A model generated the notes under the pieces. It saw nothing but the letters and a program-made list of their open reading frames with translations, ran no database searches and was not told where the DNA came from. A stretch of DNA of 64,000 bases from Echinarachnius parma (lineage: Eukaryota > Echinodermata > Echinoidea > Clypeasteroida > Echinarachniidae), in contig JBAMJV010000862.1 in NCBI GenBank assembly GCA_037951105.1, positions 62,001 through 126,000 of the forward strand, read 5' to 3'. Positions 11,612-22,690 of this stretch are shown piece after piece. The stretch's first letter is position 1. Every line of letters begins with the position of its first letter. A program made the translations under genes and the position numbers.

Positions 11612-13058
11612 CCCACGGACTATTTGTTTATGAAAAGACTTTCGCCGCGACGATTCCATCAGTCTAGCATGTATTTTATATCATATAACTGGTCTATTAC
11701 ACATGAATTAATGTTTACCATACACTGTTTATATTTACACGTTAGCTAGTATCGCTATAATTGTACAATGTCAATACTTCATTGGAGATAAACAAATTAT
11801 GTGTGTGTATTATGTTTGCTTGCAATCTGCAATATATAATGTAAAATGCAGTTTAAATGTGTGATACCAGAAAGGGTGTGTTATTTTCTTTTTTGGTTGG
11901 TACAACACTTGAATATATAACTGAAGTCTGTAATCAAGTAATGGGCTTATGCAACACTATTTACACGCACTAAATTGTATATACAAAACACCGTTTGTAG
12001 TCATTTATTGTTTTATATCGCTGTTATACTGATGTTAATTATGTGCTTGCAGTGGGAAAAAGACTAATCAAAATAAAGTGGCTTTATTTGATCGAGTATA
12101 CCGATTTGTGCATTTATCCGTCTTAAATGGATGTAGTCCAAACTTATTTATAACTCTAGTTGTCCTCTCATACCTTGTTGTATTCTTTTTTACCAATATA
12201 AGCATGGAACAGGTTTTTTCGAATTCGCCTTTCGTTAAAAATGTATAAATGGTTCTAGTGTTCGGATTTGTAATTGTCCACTAGGTAACTGTGCAAGTCA
12301 TAATAAACGAAACCGGACTTTAAAGCGTATAAGCCCATAATTCCGAACATTTTAATAATGGTACCATGTTAAACCTCGGTAAATTGCCTTTAAAATGATA
12401 TATCATACGTTTTGATCGCTTTACGCTTCACCGGAGGCGACCTTATTATCCAAAGTCATGCAAAACAACGCGTGTCCAAGTTTGTCGTGTCTTGTTCCAT
12501 CATGATTGGATGCGTCTGTTTACCGTTTCAAAAATCTCATTTGGGGATCAAAAAGGAATACCAGCTGGTTGCCAGTGTTGGTCATGTTTATCAAGATCGA
12601 AGGATTACCCACCCTCCTCCCATCAGCAACCCCAATGTTTGGAGGCAGGGGGCCCTGAATAGGACATGAATAATGAAGTTATCTTTAAAAATCAAACAAC
12701 ATAAACCTTCACGAAACCAAAACACTGCAAATTTGGACAAGGGTAGTGTTTGCATGACTTTGGTGAAGCGAGAAGTGATCAGAATGTATCATATATCATG
12801 TTAAACCCAATTTCCCAAGCTTTAATAAGATGCCATTATCAACATAATTAAATATGCTTAAAATTGAAGATTAATAAGCTGTTAAAGTCCGGTTTCGTTT
12901 ATTTTGACACACACTGTATATATCCATGTAATGTGAAATATTAAAACATTCCTCAAAATAGTGTTACACAAATAAATACACACATTCATGCAAGCTAACA
13001 CAGAGTCACATGCATACAATGGCATAGTGGCACAGTGGCATTGTGTGTAAAAGTACAC
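11612..13058 (+). repeat. TLR 3'-flank unit, copy 0 (second part)
   Basis: Nearly identical to about 62285-63720 in unit C, starting at 'tttgtttatgaaaa' and 'ttcgccgcgacgattccatc', and more diverged from 42990-43850 in unit B. It contains a ~460-bp insert (about 12235-12695) that unit C shares and unit B lacks. An inverted pair, 'aataaacgaaaccggacttt' near 12302 and its complement near 12885, brackets much of this part. Short frames here lack an ATG and are probably not genes. Confidence 0.8.
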
Positions 13059-13775
13059 AAATATATGGTTACAGTCCGTTATTCCGAAGGTTCGTTATTC
13101 CGAAGGTTCATTTATTCCGAAGGTTTGTTATTCCGAAGGTTCGTTATTCCGAAGGTTCGTTATTCCGAAGGTTGGTTATTCCGAAGGTTCGTTATTCCAA
13201 AGTTTCGTTATTCCGAAGGTTCGTTGATCCTAAAATAAAATCGGGTTCGTTATTCCGAAGGTTCGTTGATCCGAAAATAAAATCGGGTTAGTTATTCCGA
13301 AGGTTCGTTATTCCGAAGGTTCGTTGATCCGAAAATAAAATCGGGTTCGTTATTCCGAAGGTTCGTTAGTCCTAAAATGAAATATGGTTCGTTAATCCGA
13401 AAATTAAATAAATACGACGTAGAAAAGAATTGAGTTGATTTGATTTTGAGCAGTGTGGACTTGGGAAAGGGGATCAATCTTACTCTAATTGCCGTGGCTG
13501 CATGGGGGGTGGGGGAGAAGGGGAGGGGGGCAAAGAGTGGCTTAACAATTCTAGCCAAATTGTATTTTATTTTTCTTTGTAAAACAGTGCAATAAGAATG
13601 AGATATATATATTTATATCTTTCTCATGTAAAAAAAAAATTAAATAAAACCCAAATCAATTTGATATAATTATAATTATGTCATAAAGTTAGATTTTGCT
13701 GCTTGATATCAGTCCAAAATCAGATTTTATTTGTCTGAATTGTATTTATTTCATCATAAATAGCAACCAAGGGCA

Positions 13776-13798
13776 GGGGGGGGGGGGGGGGGGGGGGG
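13776..13798. repeat. Poly-G tract (G23) with second G12 tract at 13863-13874
   Basis: Two long G-runs within the loop of the minisatellite foldback. They are uninterrupted, so they could form quadruplexes and are likely to be length-variable or poorly sequenced. Confidence 0.9.
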
Positions 13799-13957
13799 TT
13801 GCTATTTTTTAGAATCCCCGCAAGTGATGTTTTCCACATCACATTTTCACTTGCTAGCCCAAGGGGGGGGGGGGATTTTTCCCTTTTTAATGTTCATGAT
13901 TCCTTCATGCATGCATGTGTATGCTTTATTAATGCTTTAGTGCACTACGCCAGTGCA

Positions 13958-14014
13958 CACACACACACACACACACACCCACACACACACAAACACACAC
14001 ACACGCACACACAC
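13958..14014. repeat. (CA)n microsatellite
   Basis: Imperfect CA dinucleotide repeat with a few interruptions, ending just before the right minisatellite arm. Confidence 0.95.
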
Positions 14015-14370
14015 CCTATTTCATTTTCGGATTAACGAACCCTAATTCATTTTCGGATTAACGAACCCTAATTCATTTTCGGACTAACGAACCTTCGGAA
14101 TAACGAACCCGATTTCATTTTTAGGAATAGCGAACCTTCGGAATAACGAACTTTCGGAATAACGAACCCGATTTCATTTTAGGAATAGCGAACCTTCGGA
14201 ATAACGAACCTTCGGAATAAAGAACGTTCGGAATAACGAACCTTCTGAATAACGAACCCGATTTCATTTTAGGAATAGCGAACCTTCGGAATAACGAACC
14301 TTTGGAATAACGAACCTTCGGAATAACGAACCTTAGGAATAACGAACCTTCGGAATAACGAACCGCACCC

Positions 14371-15220
14371 AAATATATAATATGTGTGCTTCAAATCACT
14401 CGCGTAGCCCCCCCCCCCCCCCCCCCACCCCCGACAAAAACAAGACAATAATTATAATAAATATTTTGAATACACAATCTTTAAAAAATATAAATTAATA
14501 CATAAATTACCGGTAATGAATATTGTATAGATATGATAATATAAAACAAACAAATACATTTGATTGTATTTCATTTTCGGATTAACGAACCCTAATTCAT
14601 TTTCGGACTAACGAACCTTCGGAATAACGAACCCGATTTCATTTTAGGAATAGCGAACCTTCGGAATAACGAACCTTCGGAATAACGAACCCGATTTCAT
14701 TTTAGGAATAGCGAACCTTCGGAATAACGAACCAACGGAATAAAGAACCTTCGGAATAACGAACCTTCGGAATAACGAACCCGATTTCATTTTAGGAATA
14801 GCGAACCTTCGGAATAACGAACCTTCGGAATAACGAACCTTAGGAATAACGAACCTTCGGAATAACGAACCTTCGGAATAATGCAACAAATGTTCGGATT
14901 AACGAACCCTATTTCATTTTCGGATTAACGAACACTCAGGTATAGGAAATTTGCGTGTTCGGAATAACAAACCTTCGGAATAACGAACCTTCGGAATAAC
15001 GAACCTTCGGAATAACGAACCCCACCCAAAAATATAATATGTGTGCTTCAAATCACTCGCGTAGCCCCCCCCCCCCCCCCACCCCCGACAAAAACAAGAC
15101 AAGTTATAATAAATATTTTGAATACACAATCTTTAGAAAATATAAATTAATACATAAATTAATGAATATATTAATGTATAGATATGATAACATAAAACAA
15201 ACAAATACATTTGATTGTAT
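14371..15220. repeat. Tandem duplication of flank plus minisatellite arm
   Basis: Bases 14371-14570 ('ataatatgtgtgcttcaaat', poly-C at 14408-14426, 'acaatcttta') recur at about 15025-15220 with poly-C at 15065-15080. Between them lies another block of inverted 16-bp units (14571-15016). The simplest reading is duplication of a ~646-bp unit (flank plus arm) by unequal exchange after the foldback inserted. Confidence 0.75.
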
Positions 15221-15312
15221 AAATTGATGAATAAATAAGGAACTACAAAATGACACTTCGTTACAGCACGTAAACATTCCCAAACACACACTTACACTAA
15301 AAAGCAAGCAAG

Positions 15313-15904
15313 TACACTAAAAAAACAGAAGTGCTGTTTTTAGCACTTGGAGGTCTACATTCAGCACCTTGTCGGTGCTCGCATAGGGACAGCACCGCCT
15401 GTGCTGGTTTGGCACTAGTACAAGTGCTAGTTTAGCACCACTTGAGGTGTTACCGAATTTTCACTTTTGGTGCTGAGAAATCCGCATTGTGTGTGATGAA
15501 TAAAACCCATAGTGCTAAAAGATAATACGGGGGGAGGGGTGGCTTCCGTTAACTCTGAAGTTAATTTAGCTCATATGTATTTCGTGGTAAAAGAAGCAGG
15601 ATAAAGATGTCCGATAGTAGGATTCGAACCTTGGATCCCACGCGTCCAAGTCAGACGCGATACCGACTGAGCTAACTCGCATCACGGGAAGCCGAATGCA
15701 CTCTAACGAAAGTATCATACAGTTTCTATTGTTACGAATTTAGCACGTTGTGGTGCTGTTCTCACAGCACCAGTTTTAAGCACCGATCTTTTAGCACCTC
15801 GCAGACTTTTATTCACTACTTACACTTGTAGAGCTAAATTAGCTCCTCCAGGTGCACGATCGCGAGCAGCACTCGTTTTTTAGCACCTTCATTTTTAGAG
15901 TGTA
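15313..15904. mobile_element. Small inverted-repeat element carrying a tRNA-like pol III promoter
   Basis: The ends are tacactaaaaaaacag on the left and the complement of tacactctaaaaatg on the right. TA flanks both sides if the terminal TA is counted as a target duplication. Unit B near 44960 continues without this block ('aagcaagcaagtaaacctcc'), so the insertion is supported. The interior is rich in 'tagcac/gtgcta' repeats and includes a tRNA-like segment at 15611-15690. Confidence 0.7.
15611..15690 (-). ncRNA. tRNA-like sequence with intact A and B boxes (tRNA relic or SINE head)
   Basis: On the minus strand it contains 'tagctcagtcgg' (A-box consensus) and 'ggttcgaatcc' (B-box consensus) at tRNA-like spacing. 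The acceptor stem does not pair and the D and T stems pair only partly. It is therefore not a functional tRNA gene, but the internal pol III promoter looks intact. The block could be the head of a tRNA-derived SINE captured by the surrounding inverted-repeat element. Confidence 0.6.
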
Positions 15905-15974
15905 GACCTACAAAATATAGCACACGAGAGGAAGTGTCTGCACACATACGAGCAATAAACCGGTCAACAACTTT

Positions 15975-16375
15975 AGGGTTACAGCTCGTTATCCGAAGGT
16001 TCATTACGAATTCCATTTTATTTTCGGATTAACGAACCCTCATGCATTTTCGGACTAACGAACTTCACTCAACGTTAGGGTTAACGAACCCCATTAGTTT
16101 CATTTCTAATAACGAACCTTCGGAATGTCGATTCCTATTCAATTTGTGGATAAAAGTCCCTGCGGATTTATAACGAACCGTTGGAATATCGAACATTCGG
16201 AATAAAAAAATCTTCGGATTAATGTAACAAATGTTCGGATTAACGAAACCTATTCCATTTTTGGATTAACGAACCCCCATGTATACGAAATGTGTGTGTT
16301 CGCCGGAATAACAAACAATCGGAATAACGAACCGCACCCAATAGTACCCCCTCTTCGTTGTACCACAACATAATA
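15975..16375. repeat. Diverged remnant of minisatellite foldback (unit 0/A boundary)
   Basis: Starts 'gggttacagctcgttatccg' and contains scattered 'cggattaacgaac' and 'cggaataacgaac' units. It ends 'aacgaaccgcaccc' followed by 'aatagtaccccctcttcgt'. The same start occurs at 45046 and the same end and flank at 49436, so this insertion predates duplication of the TLR units. Confidence 0.7.
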
Positions 16376-16745
16376 ACGAACAATCGGAATAACGAACCGC
16401 CATCAAGTGGCCTAATAGGATACCCAGCGAGGACCTCTACAACAGGACAATGCAGAAGAAATGGAGCGACAAAATCAGGACCAGGAGGCTACGCTGGTAT
16501 GGTCATGCCATGCGGTTACCAGAGGAAACACCCGCAAAAGCAGCATTTCAGGAGGTGTCAAGAAAAGTAAAGAAGTGGAGAGGAGGCCAGACAGTAACCT
16601 GGATTTCAGTAGTCGAGAAGGATCTGGACACTTTTGGTCTGACAATGGAGGGCGCCTTTCAGTTGGCGCAGGACAGAGTGAAATGGAGGGAGGTTGTGTG
16701 GAGAATCTAGGGCGCCATGTGCCTACGCACTTCGTGCGTGAACGA
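16376..16745 (+). mobile_element. LINE ORF2 C-terminal fragment
   Basis: An open stretch at 16450-16710 encodes 'RRLRWYGHAMRLP', 'WRGGQTVTW', 'EKDLDTFGLTMEGAFQLA' and 'DRVKWREVVWRI' before a stop. This is the typical C-terminal tail of many non-LTR retrotransposon ORF2 proteins (RLRWFGHV... TW... A.DR..WR). It is flanked on both sides by copies of 'gaaccgcacccaatagtacc' plus about 40 more bases (16329-16375 and 16746-16800), suggesting it entered the foldback remnant with a duplicated flank. Only the tail is present. Confidence 0.75.
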
Positions 16746-16919
16746 TGAAGAACCGCACCCAATAATAGTACCCCTCTTCGTTGTACCACAACATAATAAC
16801 ATGGGGCGCGCACACACGCATGCACAGACACATAGACTGATAGACATACATATAATATTAAACTGTACTCCGCAACTTTATGTACGATACCGTATTATCA
16901 TCATAATGGAAGTCCTCTA

Positions 16920-17997
16920 AAGGCTGGGACAAAGTGAAAGGTGTAATCGTTTATGCATGATCTGCCATGGTCAATTAACAATAGCAAGGTCTATTTATAA
17001 AAAAGTAGCAAAATAATGGAGGACCACACATTTCGACTGATTTGATTGTACCTATGCGTTTCTCTTTTATACAAGATGTGAAGGGCTAGTAAATTATGAC
17101 ATTATGCAATGGGGAAAACATGGCAATTATAAAAAAAAAAAAAGAATAAGCAGATCTATTGGGCTTTGGGCATATACTCAGGAGAAAACCTGGCAGCTTT
17201 ACACGTTCAGCACTATAAACACTGGATGCCAGAGGGAATGAGGAAACGGAGAAACCAAAACACACCTGGGGTGTTTTTCAAAGTTGGACTCAACTACTAT
17301 TGAACGCCATTTGTAGCATTGGAATATTAAAGCATATTCAAATCCAAGAATGCAAGTAATTTAGAATTTCATAAAATTAACACCAAGAAAATGAAATCTC
17401 TTGATAATAGGAAATATTATAATGATTTGAATCATCATTGTTCAACCATGTTTTCAAAGAATCTAATGGCTTTCCATAATTGTTAAGTCCAACTGAAAAT
17501 GCAGGTCCGCTTAGGATCTTTGGGAAACACCCCCTGGTGCCGCACTGTGGACACAGTAGAAGCGAAACTGAAGAGATTGAACCATTCCTGAGGAACTATA
17601 CAGCGACTGGCCTAAGACCGTCGGGAGTGGAGAGATATTGCTGTTGCCATACAAGTCCTGATGTCAGGAGGATTTATGGGCACTAAGTAAATACTTCGCT
17701 TTTGACATATTTTAAAGGAATACTGAGCCCTGTCATTTTTAACAAGCTCAATCGAAGCAGGGAAAATTCGTCTAAAAATGTAGATTTTTCTATTTCTGGT
17801 AATACCAAAGAAGAAAGTAACGTATTGAAGTGACATGACAGTCTGTAGTATAGTCAGTATAAACAATAGTGGTTAACATAAATACATGTCACTCGAATAA
17901 TGAAATATTATCAGCTATGAAACTGTCACTTCCCTGTTAAACCTGTCAGTTTGTAATTTCGATTCGGCTCACGAATGCGATATCTTGTTTGTGATTC
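16920..17997 (+). repeat. TLR 5'-flank unit, copy A
   Basis: Paralogous to 33650-34080 with 37246-37810 (unit B), and to 49680-49867 with 54537-55740 (unit C). Landmarks are 'gtaaattatgacattatgca', 'aacctggcagct' and 'ggctcacgaatgcgata'. A remnant at 17215-17320 resembles a LINE tail ('PKHTWG'). Sequence between 17500 and 17940 is diverged and shows no gene. The TATA box and exon 1 found in B and C are absent because the flank jumps directly into coding sequence at about 18000. Confidence 0.75.
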
Positions 17998-20310
17998 ATG
18001 AGACTTGGTTTGCCCTTCTTGTATCTGACTGGAAATATCAATCTGCTAATACCCAGCAGTGCCCCATTTCAACCCCTTGAAGCACTCATTTTACTAGAAA
18101 TGAATGTATGCAACCTGCAAGATTTGCCAAACGATTTAATGGACTGGTTTCCAAATTTGAAATATCTTGAATTAACGGGAAACCGTCTAAGCTCCTTGAA
18201 TGTGTCTCGATGTAAGACTAACCGACTGAATGAAGTAGATCTCTCAATCAACCACTTCCGAGATCTGAATCCAGATAAATTCATCTTCAATTGTCCAACA
18301 AAAAAAATCCTGCTCATCTGTAACCCGATACATTACATTTCGGAAGGCGCAATAGCAGCATTACTTGCCGACGTCCTTTTACTAGGGATGCAATTCGCTC
18401 CAAATGCATCTATGTTGGTAAACCTCACAAGTGGTATTGCAAGGTCAACTATTAGCAAGCTCATTATTACACACATGATATTGCGTGATGGCATTCCAAA
18501 AGGAGTATTCAGACCTTTACATGATCACCCATTGGACATACTATTCATCGACAGCAGCGGTGATCTCTTGCTCTATAAAGGCGTCTTCTTCGGGTTAACC
18601 TCTCTTCAGTTGAGATTATCTGGTAATTTTATCAACGAAATCGAACCAGAGTATTTCCTAGGATATTATCGTTTACGAAATTTAATTTTGCGGGATAACC
18701 AAATATCGTATTTTAACCCACGTAATACTACTTGGGAAAGTAATATGGAGGGTCTGGATATGTCGCGAAATAAACTATTCCAACTTCATGGTTATCAGTT
18801 CCGTGGCCTTAGCAATTTAAAGTCCTTGAATCTAAGCGGGAATGAGGATCTTTTTTGGTTGAAACTAGTTTCGTATGACTGGCTTGAGAGCCTTGAAATG
18901 CTTGATGTTACAGGAACGTCGCTATTGTCGCTTAAATTGCCGTCTGGTCTTTCAAAATTGTATTTTGCTGACCTCACACCTACAAAACCATACCCTCTTA
19001 TACCAGGCCAAACGTTTAACAACACAATAAAGTTAGAAATCATAGACGTCAGTCACACGAAACTGAAGATAACACATCTTTGGGACTCCTATTTTAGTAG
19101 ATCTTTGTTCCGTGGATTAATTAATCTCTGGGAGCTTCATCTGAGCAACAACCCTCTGGGAAATTTACCAGATAGGGTTTTCTAGGACAATTCGTTGCTT
19201 GCTAAATTGATGATGGACAATTGCAAAATTTCCAGTCTCACCGGAGATGTTTTTCAGGGATTGAAATCTCTCGTCTATTTAGATTTGAACGGGAATACTT
19301 TGTTCATAATTTCAACGAAGGCGCTTACATATCTACCGCTTCTAGTGACTCTGACAATCAATAATAACAAACTTATGTTTGTAGAGGAAGGAGCCATGGA
19401 GAGAGTCCCATTTCTCAGAAATTTGAGTCTGTCGAATAATAGGTTGGTGGCAATCAATCGCAGCACATGGAACACTCTAATGAATTACAATTTGGATTAC
19501 ATCGATGTTTCTGGAAACCCATTTGCATGTCAGTGCAGCTTTGAATGGCTGCGCGACCTCGCCAACTCGTCTGAACATTTTCTACACCCAAATGAAACCC
19601 TTTGCTCTGACGATTCCTTGAGCCAACTGCGAGGAAAGCCATTGTTGGAGTTTGATCCGAGTAAATATTGCGTTCCAAACATTGTACTCCTGTCCACCCT
19701 CCCATTCGCTGCTCTCGCTTTGTGTATTGGACTCATGCTTGCTTTCCACAACAGATGGTTGATCAGGTACAAACTATTCCTAGTGAAATTGGCAATCATC
19801 GGCTACAGAGAAATGCAAGACGCGCGAGAACACGACGAGTTTGTTTATGACCTTAACATCATGTTTACTGAAGACGACGAGATGTGGGCCGGAGATCACC
19901 TGCGACCTACCCTAGAAGAGCGTCTCCCCGATTACGACAGATATTCCTTCGGTGATGAGGACCTCACCCTTGGTATGCACTACCTGGAGGCAGTTCACTA
20001 TGCCGTGGAGCATAGCTTCAAGACCATTATGCTCCTCAGCAGACGCGCAGTCCGGGACAACTGGTTTCTCATAAAGTTTCGCACCGCGATGGACCACGTA
20101 CATGACGAACTGACAGAAAACACCGTCGTCATCTTTCTAGAAGATATTCCTGAGGTTGAGATCCCGTACCTGGTTCGTCTGTATCTGAGCGACCGCAGAC
20201 CGTATATGAGATGGCCCGAAGATGTCAGGGGACGCGAATACTTCTGGAACGAACTTACAAAGATTGTCACTTTTAATTTGAAGTACAACCCTTTGATACC
20301 ACCGGAATAA
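17998..20310 (+). pseudogene. Toll-like receptor copy A, 5'-truncated with one nonsense codon
   Basis: This would be a membrane pattern-recognition receptor signalling through a TIR domain. Coding similarity begins inside the first repeats ('LYLTGNINLLIPSS'). The signal peptide and LRRNT seen in B and C are missing. Leucine-rich repeats follow to 'LPDRVF', where TAG (19183-19185) stands at the codon that is GAG (Glu) in B and C. The same frame continues intact for 375 codons: more repeats, an LRRCT (C-x-C...C...C), a membrane helix ('TLPFAALALCIGLMLAF') and a TIR with box 1 'FVYDLNIMF', box 2 'EDLTLG' and box 3 'FW'. The flank 17941-17997 equals B's sequence near 37760-37810, so a ~1.05-kb deletion removed promoter, exon 1, intron and signal peptide. 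Two independent defects make this a pseudogene. Confidence 0.93.
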
Positions 20311-20379
20311 CTTTTCCCAAATAATTCGCATGTATTTCTAGAGTAGAACATATCTATATAATTATACATACTGTAATCT

Positions 20380-20873
20380 TCCGGCGCCTGCACGGGTGCC
20401 GTGGCTATCATTCGTACGGTCGCCGTTGCATTTTTTCCTCGCCGTACGATGTCAAAAATTTGTTAAAATTTGTTAAAATTAAAAAATGCATCGTACGATT
20501 TGTTACTTGCCGTAAGCCCGTAGACACATCGTAGTAGCATCGCACGGGCATCGCAGGCGCATCGCACGGACATCGCAGCCTTTTTTTCGAATATCGTACG
20601 ATTTTGAGACTGAATATTTGGCCACTCAATTCGAGCGGGTACCGTAGAGTCACCGTAAGAGCACCGTAATGCACCCGTACGGGCACTAAGTTTGTGTTCA
20701 CGGGAGCCGTGCGATTTATGTTTTTATTATTTTTAAGACAAAGGTCATCGTATGGGCCCCGGAAAAATATGTGACCATTACTCTAAAATACCACAGACAT
20801 CGTACGATATCACAATTTCCGAAAAATCGTTGAAAATCCGCCGTAGGGAGAATAATCGTACGGCGCCCGGATC
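20380..20873. mobile_element. Small inverted-repeat element rich in CGTACG motifs
   Basis: Inserted about 70 bp after the stop of copy A, where the flank of copy C continues uninterrupted. It is noticeably GC-richer than its surroundings, with many 'catcgtacg/cgtacggc' motifs and 'catcgca' repeats. The ends 'tccggcgcctgcacgg' and the complement of 'cgtacggcgcccgga' form an imperfect inverted pair. It has no coding potential. Family unknown; probably a MITE. Confidence 0.55.
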
Positions 20874-22690
20874 ATTTGTGACCTAGGCATTAAAATGGCA
20901 AATGATAAATAAATGCAAAAAGTGTGACTTGCTTAAGTGGCGTCCCCCTTCGGTCAGAAAGGGAACACGCTGATGAAATACATAGCTGTCAGTTTAGAGC
21001 ATGTCAAGGTATTATTCTGTAATGCTTCCCATGTCATGCAAATAAACGTATTAGGTCATGGTATTCAGTTCTTCACTTTGAGAACAATCGTTACAACATA
21101 TCATAGTTCTATTAAATTAGCCTACATCTGCATCTGTGTATAAACTACTGATATCTTTGATAAACTTGGTAAAGGGATGGTTTCGAACAAGCCGTTAACA
21201 AAACTTTGATAAATGGTTCCTCTTTTCAAAAAATTACAAAAGAGTTTTTTAATAGTTGTTGATTATCTCTCTATCTAATCACTATTTCAACAAAACATCA
21301 CATGCATAATGTTTTATTTAAAATGGTTGAAATCAATGAGTTTTTAGAGAGCGCCCTCTTGTGTTCTAACAGCTTTTTTTGAATGATAACAGGCTTTTTA
21401 CTTTGTCATTTGTAAGTTTGTATTCCTTTCGAGCATGGTGGAGTTATAACTGTTAGTGTGTAATGTAATGGTGCTGGTTTTGGTTACGAAAATTCAGTTT
21501 GACCAGAACTGTACTCTATTTACCAAAACTCATCTATCCCTTTAAATCATGCAATTAAGTTAAAAGCTTGCGATAATTTGATGGATAACATAGATAAGGC
21601 CCGTATAACAAACCCCGTCATTTACGTTTTTTTAAATGTTCCTATCACAAGCGAAACATTTTAGAGATTAGTTGTAAGTTATTGCTTGATTGTTTGTAAT
21701 CTGATGATAAATATTTAGCTTGGAATATTAATATGCTCAAACTATTTTTGAATTAACGTTTAAGGCGAATAAAGTAAGGACGTTGATTCACATCGAACTG
21801 CTATGTATCACAAGATCACAAGGGTATGTATAGTCACTTTGCACGTAAAGAACATATTTAATTGGTAATATCGATTCTAAATCATTTCATGAAATATAAT
21901 TGCAAACGTAGCGTTGAGAAAACTTGATTAACAATTAATGCACGCATTGTGTAATTTAGTGATGTAATGATATAACCTGTATATTACTCACTTATGACCT
22001 ATATGCTACACTGTATTTATTTCTATGTTAGAGATATTGTTCACCCCCCCCCCCCCCCCCCCCCCAAAATAAATGCAAGATTATTGTCTCATATGAAAGA
22101 TATACCACATAAAAGCTAGTCTAAAAAGCAAAGGACATGCAGATATCTTTTAGTGGCATTACATTGATGTGTGTATTAAACGAAACTGTTCATGCGACAT
22201 TTTGATCAGTCTAGCATGATTGTATTGTATATTATATTAAATGTATATAAAACACTCATGACATTAACATTACACTGTTTATATGTTAATGTTACCTAGC
22301 ATCGCTATAAATGTACTATGTCAATAAACATTGGAAAGAAGAACATAATAATGTATATTTGCTTCAGCCGATCATAATTATAATCTATACGGCCGCTTCA
22401 AAAACATGCGATATATCTTGCGAAATGCACTTAAAATGTACAATGCCAGAGAGGTGGTATAGTTTTCGTATTCTGTGTACAAAACATGATCATCATAAAT
22501 GAAGTCTGTAATCATGAAATGGGTTTATAAAAACATTATCAATACGCTCTAAAGTCACTATGTATAGTCATTTATTGGTTAATATCGATATTATGTTCAA
22601 GTTAATGGTTGCTTGCAGATGATGGGTTTATTTGATCGAACATAACGATTTGTGAATTAATCTTAAAGGGAAGTAGTGAGGACTGACTTA
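20874..22690 (+). repeat. TLR 3'-flank unit, copy A
   Basis: Paralogous to 42268-43300 and 61620-62690. It contains an uninterrupted 'gcttaagtgg' near 20932, the empty form of a TTAA site that is occupied in unit B. It is interrupted by a TTAA element at 21173-21541 and has a C22 run at 22044-22065. Confidence 0.75.
21173..21541. mobile_element. TTAA-site MITE, family 1 copy 1
   Basis: Starts AGGGATGG and ends CTCATCTATCCCT next to TTAA (21542-21545; left side GTAA). The right ~200 bp match 23730-23926 and 44430-44607. TTAA targeting suggests a piggyBac- or Kolobok-type transposase acting in trans. Confidence 0.75.

Larger units (their letters stand above)
13067..14370. mobile_element. Foldback element with 16-bp minisatellite arms and 8-bp target duplication
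   Basis: The left arm (13067-13400) consists of tandem 'ttcgttattccgaagg' units. The right arm (14028-14370) carries the same unit inverted ('ccttcggaataacgaa'). The ends are inverted relatives (GGTTACAGtCCGTTATTCC and GGGTGCGGTTCGTTATTCC). The sequence 'aaatatat' occurs immediately outside both ends (13059-13066 and 14371-14378). A ~630-bp loop with poly-G and CA repeats separates the arms. Tandem-repeat arms with an 8-bp duplication are what I recall for sea urchin TU elements. Translations of the arms (repeated 'RRFVIPKV') are artefacts. Confidence 0.8.

Noticed and set aside
13035-15129. Open frames repeating 'RRFVIPKVRYSEGSLF'
   Set aside because: They are translations of the 16-bp minisatellite arms in several phases and on both strands. 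The period, not a protein, creates them.
15611-15690. A functional tRNA gene on the minus strand
   Set aside because: A and B boxes match, but the acceptor stem fails to pair and other stems are incomplete.
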